Part shown: one piece after another, positions 49,962 to 54,429 of the stretch
Layout of the letters: each line of letters starts with the position of its first letter
How positions within the stretch are numbered: the stretch's first letter is position 1
Source of the DNA: Alphaproteobacteria bacterium
Lineage (GTDB): Bacteria > Pseudomonadota > Alphaproteobacteria > ATCC43930 > CGMCC-115725
Length of the DNA stretch: 54,429 bases
Reading direction: 5' to 3'
Assembly (NCBI GenBank): GCA_019240125.1
Contig: JAFAYW010000032.1
Span: 1-54,429 of the forward strand
The notes under the pieces: model-generated
Told to the model about the DNA's origin: nothing
Database searches by the model: none
Seen by the model: the letters and a program-made list of their open reading frames with translations, nothing else
Program-made: the position numbers and the translations under genes

Positions 49962-50735
49962 TCACGCCGCTAACAACGCCAATGCCTGTTCGTGCGCCCG
50001 CCGATCGCCGGCCACAACGACGCGGCCATCCGACGCGATGGTCAGCGGGGCACCGTGCCAGTCCGTCGCGATCCCGCCGGCGCCTTCGACGATCGGCAGC
50101 ATCGCGCTGAAATCATAAGGTTTTAGGCTGGCTTCCACGACCAGGTCGATGCAGCCGAGGGTCAGCAGTCCATAGGCGTAGCAGTCGGCGCCGTAGCGTA
50201 CGAGCTTGGCGCTGGTTGCCAACCGCGCAAAGGCGCTCGCGTCGGTACCTTGGAACATGTCAGGGCTGGTGGCGAAAACGGTTGCCGCGCCGAGGAAGGA
50301 GCATGGACGGCAACGGATCGGATTGCCGTTCATCACGGAGGCGCGGCCTTCGGCGCCGACCCATCGCTCGCGCGAAATCGGCTGGTCGATGACGCCGACG
50401 ATCGGCCGACCCTGACGCGACAATGCGATCAGTGTCCCAAACAGCGGCACCCCGGAAATGAAGGATTTGGTGCCGTCGATCGGGTCGAGCACCCAGACGA
50501 ACTCGGCATCATCGTGCTCGCGGCCAAACTCCTCGCCGATGATCCCGTGCGCCGGGAAGCGCGCGCGGATGCGTTCGCGCATCGCCGACTCGGCATTGCG
50601 ATCCGCGATGGTTACCGGTGAGAGATCGGCCTTATCGTCAACTGCGATCGGCTGGCGGAAATGCGGGCGGATCGCGGCGCCCGCCGCGTCCGCCAGCTCT
50701 AAGGCAAGCTCCAGGAACTGGTCGGTTGCGACCAC
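49962..50735 (-). CDS. hisN: inositol monophosphatase-family histidinol-phosphatase
   Basis: A 257-residue Mg-dependent phosphatase. Metal motifs are GIIGEEFG (about 65-72), WVLDPIDGTKSF (about 80-91) and KPYDFSAMLPIVEGAGG (about 210-226). The length and the FVWVLDPIDGTKSFISG wording match the histidinol-phosphatase branch (HisN) of the IMPase family, the last but one step of histidine synthesis in many alphaproteobacteria. It could instead act on inositol phosphate or related sugars. It follows the cytochrome c gene by seven bases. Confidence 0.9.
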   Translation of the reverse strand: MVATDQFLELALELADAAGAAIRPHFRQPIAVDDKADLSPVTIADRNAESAMRERIRARFPAHGIIGEEFGREHDDAEFVWVLDPIDGTKSFISGVPLFGTLIALSRQGRPIVGVIDQPISRERWVGAEGRASVMNGNPIRCRPCSFLGAATVFATSPDMFQGTDASAFARLATSAKLVRYGADCYAYGLLTLGCIDLVVEASLKPYDFSAMLPIVEGAGGIATDWHGAPLTIASDGRVVVAGDRRAHEQALALLAA

Positions 50736-50742
50736 ATTCCTC

Positions 50743-51270
50743 CTACTTCAGGCTTTGCAGGTAGGCGACGACGTCGGCCCGATCCTGCGCTTTCGGCAGG
50801 CCGGGGAAGGACATCTTGGTCCCCTTGGCGAAGTTCTGCGGGTTGAACAGCCACTTGTTCAACTTGTCGACATCCCACTTGTCGCCTTTATCGGCCGACA
50901 GCGCCTGCGAGAACTGATACCCAGGGGCGCTGGCGATGTTTTCCTCGGTCACGTCAAACAGGTTGGGGCCGATCTTGTTCGCGCCGCCCTTGTCGAAGGT
51001 GTGGCACTGCAGACAAACCTTCGCGACCTGCTGCCCCTTGGCTGGGTCGGCCTTGGCCATCAGCGCGTCGATCGGGTCGGGGCCAGCCGGCGCGGTGGCG
51101 GCTGCTGCGGTCGGTGCAGCGGCGCCCGCTTCGGCCCCAGGTGGCGTGTAGGCATCTTTTTCAAGATGCCGCGGCCGCACGATCTGAGTCGACAGGATGC
51201 CCGCAACCATGGCGACGATCATCGCCGTGAGCACCGATGCAATGATCTTGTTCCATTCGAAAGACGACAT
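50743..51270 (-). CDS. membrane-anchored class I cytochrome c (CycM-like)
   Basis: A 175-residue cytochrome. The N-terminal segment (about 8-30) is an uncleaved membrane anchor, followed by an Ala/Pro-rich linker to about 68. The haem domain has VCLQCHTFDKGGANKIGPNL (CxxCH, about 86-90) and the axial Met in GTKMSFPGLPKAQDRADVVAYL (about 150-171). Such anchored cytochromes carry electrons between the bc1 complex and terminal oxidases. The gene is divergent from kdsB over 174 bases, an arrangement I recall as conserved in alphaproteobacteria. Confidence 0.93.
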   Translation of the reverse strand: MSSFEWNKIIASVLTAMIVAMVAGILSTQIVRPRHLEKDAYTPPGAEAGAAAPTAAAATAPAGPDPIDALMAKADPAKGQQVAKVCLQCHTFDKGGANKIGPNLFDVTEENIASAPGYQFSQALSADKGDKWDVDKLNKWLFNPQNFAKGTKMSFPGLPKAQDRADVVAYLQSLK

Positions 51271-51444
51271 CGGCGCCCTTTTTTTGTTCCCCGAACAAGC
51301 CTAGCAACAAGGCAACGGCTGGTTGTGCAGTCGGCAGAAAATCGGATTCCGGCCGCCAACTCAAACAAATTATCGCGCTTCCGACGCGCAAACGAACCGG
51401 GCATGTTGTCGCTCCCCGTTTGTGCAGACAGCGACGGTGATCCG

Positions 51445-52203
51445 GTGACCGCGACAACCTCGATTCATAACCCGATCGTGATGATCCCCGCCCGGCTAGC
51501 GGCGACTCGGCTGCCCAACAAACCGCTGGCGGAAATCGCCGGCGTGCCGATGATTGTGCATGTCTGGCGGCACGCTGTGGCGGCGGCGGCAGGGCCGGTC
51601 GTGGTGGCGAGCGGCGATCAGATCATCGTCGATGTGGTCGAGCGGGAAGGCGGTCGCGCTGTGTTAACCGATCCAAACCTGCCGACCGGCTCCGATCGCA
51701 TCCAGGCGGCATTGATGGCGCTTGATCCCGGACGCGACCACGATGCCGTGATCAATGTGCAGGGCGACATGCCGATGCTAGATCCCGAGGCAATCCAGGT
51801 CGCGCTGATCACGCTCGATGAGACCGATGCCGACATCGCGACGCTGGCAGCGGAAATCGTGGACCCCGAGGCCCTGCATGCGATCAGCGTCAACAAGGTA
51901 GTCGCCGGCTTTTCCAACCCGGCACAGCCGGCGCGAGCGCTGTATTTCAGCAAAGCACCGGTGCCCTGGGGCAACGGGCCGCATTACGAGCATATCGGCA
52001 TCTACGCCTATCGCCGGGCGGCTCTGGAACGCTTTGTCACGCTGCCGCGCGGTGTTCTTGAACAACGCGAACGCCTCGAGCAATTGCGCGCCCTGGAAGC
52101 CGGTATGCGCATTTCGGTCAGCCTGATCGACCCTGCCCGTCTAGGCGTCCAGGTCGATACCCCGGCTGATCTCGAACGCGCCCGGGCGCTGATGACCGGG
52201 TGA
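51445..52203 (+). CDS. kdsB: 3-deoxy-manno-octulosonate cytidylyltransferase
   Basis: A 252-residue enzyme that activates Kdo as CMP-Kdo for lipopolysaccharide core assembly, which shows that the cell is Gram-negative. Seen are PARLAATRLPNKPLAEIAGVPMIVHVW (CTP site, about 14-40), TDPNLPTGSDRI, NVQGDMPMLDP (metal Asp) and HIGIYAYRR. I chose GTG at 51445, which gives a nine-to-twelve residue lead before the conserved core; ATG at 51403 would add 14 unlike residues. The pheA gene follows 82 bases later. Confidence 0.95.
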   Translation: MTATTSIHNPIVMIPARLAATRLPNKPLAEIAGVPMIVHVWRHAVAAAAGPVVVASGDQIIVDVVEREGGRAVLTDPNLPTGSDRIQAALMALDPGRDHDAVINVQGDMPMLDPEAIQVALITLDETDADIATLAAEIVDPEALHAISVNKVVAGFSNPAQPARALYFSKAPVPWGNGPHYEHIGIYAYRRAALERFVTLPRGVLEQRERLEQLRALEAGMRISVSLIDPARLGVQVDTPADLERARALMTG

Positions 52204-52285
52204 CATCGGTATACGGCTGAGGGCTTGTGCCGCGTTGCGGTAACCGATAAGCCGGCCTTTTCCGCGTTTCATCAGAGAGAGCCTG

Positions 52286-53164
52286 ATGGCTGCCGCCGAC
52301 GATCCGGATCAGACGATCGCCTTTCAGGGCGAGCCCGGCGCCTACTCCGATCTTGCCTGCCGTCATGTCTTCCCGGAGATGACGACCTTGCCATGTGCCG
52401 GTTTTGAGGACGCTTTCGCCGCGGTGCAAGAGGGCAGGGCGGCGCTTGGCATGATCCCGATCGAGAATTCGGTGGCGGGGCGGGTCGCCGATATCCATCA
52501 CCTGATGCCGCATTCCAGGCTGTTCATCATCGGCGAGCATTTCGAGCCGGTGCATCATCACCTTCTGGCGCTGCCCGGCGCCACATTGGAGGAGGTGCGG
52601 GTCGTGCGCAGCCATGTGCACGCCCTCGGCCAGTGCCGCAACTTCATCCGTCAGCACGGCTATCAGCCGGTCGTGCGAGCTGATACCGCGGGCAGTGCCG
52701 CCGAAGTCCAGGCGCTCGGCATCCCCAGCATCGCGGCGATCGCCTCCGAACTGGCGGGGGAACTGCACGGGCTGGTGTCGCTGGCACAAAATATCGAGGA
52801 CGCCGCGCACAATACGACGCGCTTCCTGATCATGTCGCGCGATAAGAAGCGGGCGGAGCGCGGTACCGGTCCGGTCGTGACGACGTTTGTGTTCAATGTG
52901 CGCAATGTGCCCGCGGCGCTGTACAAGGCGCTCGGCGGCTTTGCCACCAACGGCATCAACATGACCAAGCTGGAAAGCTATATGGTCGGCGGCACCTTCA
53001 CGGCGACGCAATTCTATGCCGATGTCGAGGGCCATCCCGAGGATCGCCCACTTCGGTTCGCGCTCGAGGAGCTCGCGTTCTTCTCGACCGAGGTGAAGAT
53101 TCTCGGCGTTTATCCCGCAAACCCGCAGCGTCATCCGGCGCCCGGCAATGGAGAGGGCCCATGA
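52286..53164 (+). CDS. pheA: prephenate dehydratase
   Basis: A 292-residue monofunctional enzyme for phenylalanine synthesis, converting prephenate to phenylpyruvate. The PDT domain has AFQGEPGAYSDLA (about 12-24), IPIENSVAGRVADIHHL, SLAQNIEDAAHNTTRF with the catalytic Thr in TTRF (about 169-184), and the ACT regulatory domain follows (about 198-280). The ACT motif usually written ESRP is ESYM here (KLESYMVGG), which may change phenylalanine feedback. Its stop overlaps the next gene start by ATGA. Confidence 0.95.
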   Translation: MAAADDPDQTIAFQGEPGAYSDLACRHVFPEMTTLPCAGFEDAFAAVQEGRAALGMIPIENSVAGRVADIHHLMPHSRLFIIGEHFEPVHHHLLALPGATLEEVRVVRSHVHALGQCRNFIRQHGYQPVVRADTAGSAAEVQALGIPSIAAIASELAGELHGLVSLAQNIEDAAHNTTRFLIMSRDKKRAERGTGPVVTTFVFNVRNVPAALYKALGGFATNGINMTKLESYMVGGTFTATQFYADVEGHPEDRPLRFALEELAFFSTEVKILGVYPANPQRHPAPGNGEGP

Positions 53165-54213
53165 AGATCGTCGAAGCGGCGGCGCTGACCGGCATCGCGC
53201 GGCGCGTGTTCGTCGCGGCGGGGAGCAGCGAGGAGGAGGCGACAATCGTCGCCAATCATCTCGTCGAAGCCAATCTCAAGGGGCATGACAGCCACGGGGT
53301 CGGAATGATCCCGTCCTATCTGCGCAACCGCGACGCCGGCACCGTCGTGCCGAATGTCGGCGGCAAGGTGGCGAGCGATAACGGCTCGATCATCGTCTAT
53401 GACGGTGACCGCGGATACGGCCAGATCGTGGCGCGCAACGCGACGTTGCTCGGTATCGAGCGGGCCAAGCGCGATGGCGTTGCGGTCGTCGCTCTGCGCA
53501 ATGCGCATCACATCGGCCGCGTCGGCACTTATGGCGAGATGTGCGCCGGCGCCGGCCTGGTTTCGATGCACTTCGTGAACCTGACCGATCAGCGGCCGGC
53601 GGTGGCGCCGTGGCGCGGCCGCGACGCGCGATTCGGCACCAATCCGCTGTGCATCGCGCTCCCCGGTCCAGCGCCGGAGCGGCCGATCATCTCCGACATG
53701 GCGACCAGCCGTATCGCCATGGGCAAGGTGCGCGTTGCCCGCAACAAGGGCGAAAGCATCGCCGGCGAAACGCTGCTCGACCAGCATGGCGACCCGACCA
53801 CCGATCCCAACGTGATGTATCAGCGCCCGCGCGGGGCCTTGCTGACCTTTGGCGAACACAAGGGCTACGCGCTCGCCTTTATCTGCGAGATGCTGGCTGG
53901 CGCGGTGACCGGCAGCGGCACGATGCGGCCGGAGAAGCAGTCGGCCGAAACCACCACCAACGGGATGCTGACCGTGGTGATCGACCCCAGCCGCATCGTC
54001 GACCGGAAATGGATGCTCGACGAAATCGTCGGGATGACCGACTACATCACACAGTCGCCGCCGCGCTATTCGAACGAGCCGGTGCTGATCCCGGGCGACC
54101 CGGAACGCGCCAATCGCAGCGCCCGCCTGCGCGACGGCATACCGATCGATGACGAAACCTGGCGCGAAATCGCCGCCGCCGCCCGCGGGGTGAATGTGCT
54201 GGTGGAGGTTTAG
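53161..54213 (+). CDS. Ldh family (malate/L-lactate dehydrogenase-type) oxidoreductase
   Basis: A 350-residue NAD(P)-dependent dehydrogenase of the Ldh_2 family (YiaK/ComC/MdhD-like fold). Diagnostic parts are GHDSHGVGMIPSY (about 42-54, catalytic His region), NAHHIGRVGTYGE (about 116-128), FGTNPLCIALP and HKGYALAFICEMLAGAVTG (about 235-253). Members reduce or oxidise 2-hydroxy acids such as malate, sulfolactate or ureidoglycolate. Coupling to pheA by a four-base overlap suggests cotranscription; whether it acts on an aromatic hydroxy acid is speculation. Confidence 0.92.
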   Translation: MKIVEAAALTGIARRVFVAAGSSEEEATIVANHLVEANLKGHDSHGVGMIPSYLRNRDAGTVVPNVGGKVASDNGSIIVYDGDRGYGQIVARNATLLGIERAKRDGVAVVALRNAHHIGRVGTYGEMCAGAGLVSMHFVNLTDQRPAVAPWRGRDARFGTNPLCIALPGPAPERPIISDMATSRIAMGKVRVARNKGESIAGETLLDQHGDPTTDPNVMYQRPRGALLTFGEHKGYALAFICEMLAGAVTGSGTMRPEKQSAETTTNGMLTVVIDPSRIVDRKWMLDEIVGMTDYITQSPPRYSNEPVLIPGDPERANRSARLRDGIPIDDETWREIAAAARGVNVLVEV

Positions 54214-54342
54214 AATGGCTCGGCGAGATTGCGTCGCTTGCGCTCGCAATGACAGCCATTCATGGCGCCAGCAATCTGTTTAGTGTCATCAACTCACTTA
54301 ATTCGGCAAGTTGGCAAGCATGAGCGCGGTGGCGTGGTGGAA

Positions 54343-54392
54343 AAGTGGGCCGCCTGCGCCGGACGGATACGGGTCGCTCCGGCGGCCCACTT
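54343..54392 (-). terminator. strong hairpin ending a gene entering from the right
   Basis: A perfect 12-bp stem, AAGTGGGCCGCC at 54343-54354 and GGCGGCCCACTT at 54381-54392. On the minus strand it ends in a short T run (CTTTTCC), fitting a terminator for a minus-strand gene whose stop is 16 bases before it. It may also serve the Ldh-family gene from the other side. Confidence 0.65.
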
Positions 54393-54408
54393 ACCCACCG
54401 CGCGAGGT

Positions 54409-54429
54409 TCAGGCAGCCAAGCCGGTCGC
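54409..54429 (-). CDS. possible 3' end of a minus-strand gene (partial)
   Basis: Six codons read ATGLAA then TGA at 54411-54409 on the minus strand, directly followed by a strong hairpin. That pattern fits a gene entering from the right edge, but six codons cannot identify it. Confidence 0.3.
   Translation of the reverse strand, partial: ATGLAA

Noticed and set aside
52118-53245. 375-codon minus-strand frame opposite pheA
   Set aside because: It is antisense to an unambiguous prephenate dehydratase gene.
53131-54249. 372-codon minus-strand frame opposite the Ldh-family gene
   Set aside because: The plus strand has all Ldh-family motifs and is coupled to pheA; the minus frame is a shadow.

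Overview
The window looks like a piece of a GC-rich alphaproteobacterial chromosome. The clues are a membrane-anchored cytochrome c gene back to back with kdsB-pheA, a NadQ-type NAD regulator in front of nadA-nadC, a MocR-type regulator, a YejA/YejB peptide-uptake pair, and many orphan binding proteins and catabolic enzymes. I cannot fix the order from sequence alone; Rhodospirillales-like or Reyranella-like soil bacteria fit. I saw no tRNA, rRNA, insertion sequence, prophage or CRISPR array. Nearly the whole window is ordinary dense coding sequence, with about 54 well-supported genes.

Layout. 1-10 kb: a CinA-domain protein with a tiny upstream ORF, methionine aminopeptidase, a GFA-family zinc protein, an HpcH/HpaI aldolase, a 993-residue membrane-anchored protein with 14 WD40 repeats, a lysozyme-like lipoprotein, penicillin-binding protein 1C and a methyltransferase. 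10-18 kb: DUF952 protein, an anchored alpha/beta hydrolase, then hyuA, a glutamate/dicarboxylate symporter, a GltI-like binding protein and hyuB, which together suggest use of 5-oxoproline or hydantoins with glutamate. 18-25 kb: a MocR regulator divergent from an AhpD-like/GNAT/azoreductase operon, then aldo/keto reductase, KDPG aldolase, SDR and MDR oxidoreductases. 25-30 kb: a ClC chloride protein translationally coupled to a metallophosphoesterase, an interspersed palindromic repeat, and a full-length CinA whose C-terminal active site looks lost. 30-34 kb: a 2-oxoglutarate oxygenase, an orphan peptide-binding protein, a glycine/histidine-rich secreted protein and a Spy-like protein. 34-40 kb: a minus-strand catabolic run (two tandem amidases, dienelactone-hydrolase-like protein, two tandem NIPSNAP proteins, an SMP-30 protein) divergent from a TauE/SafE exporter. 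40-46 kb: YidB-like, YihY/BrkB-like, then nadC, nadA, nadQ and a PH-domain protein. 46-51 kb: nitrilase-family protein, yejB, yejA, hisN-like phosphatase, cytochrome c. 51-54.2 kb: kdsB, pheA and an Ldh-family dehydrogenase.

No wholly new system is proven. The items most worth a second look are: (1) the hyuA-symporter-GltI-hyuB arrangement, including a binding protein paired with a secondary carrier; (2) the 14-repeat WD40 membrane protein without a recognisable effector domain; (3) a two-site operator, one site overlapping the nadA -10 box, next to nadQ; (4) a ClC protein lacking the internal proton glutamate; (5) a CinA protein lacking the deamidase residues; (6) a nitrilase-family protein with Arg in place of the catalytic Lys. 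All functional assignments come from motif recognition by eye; no database search was run.
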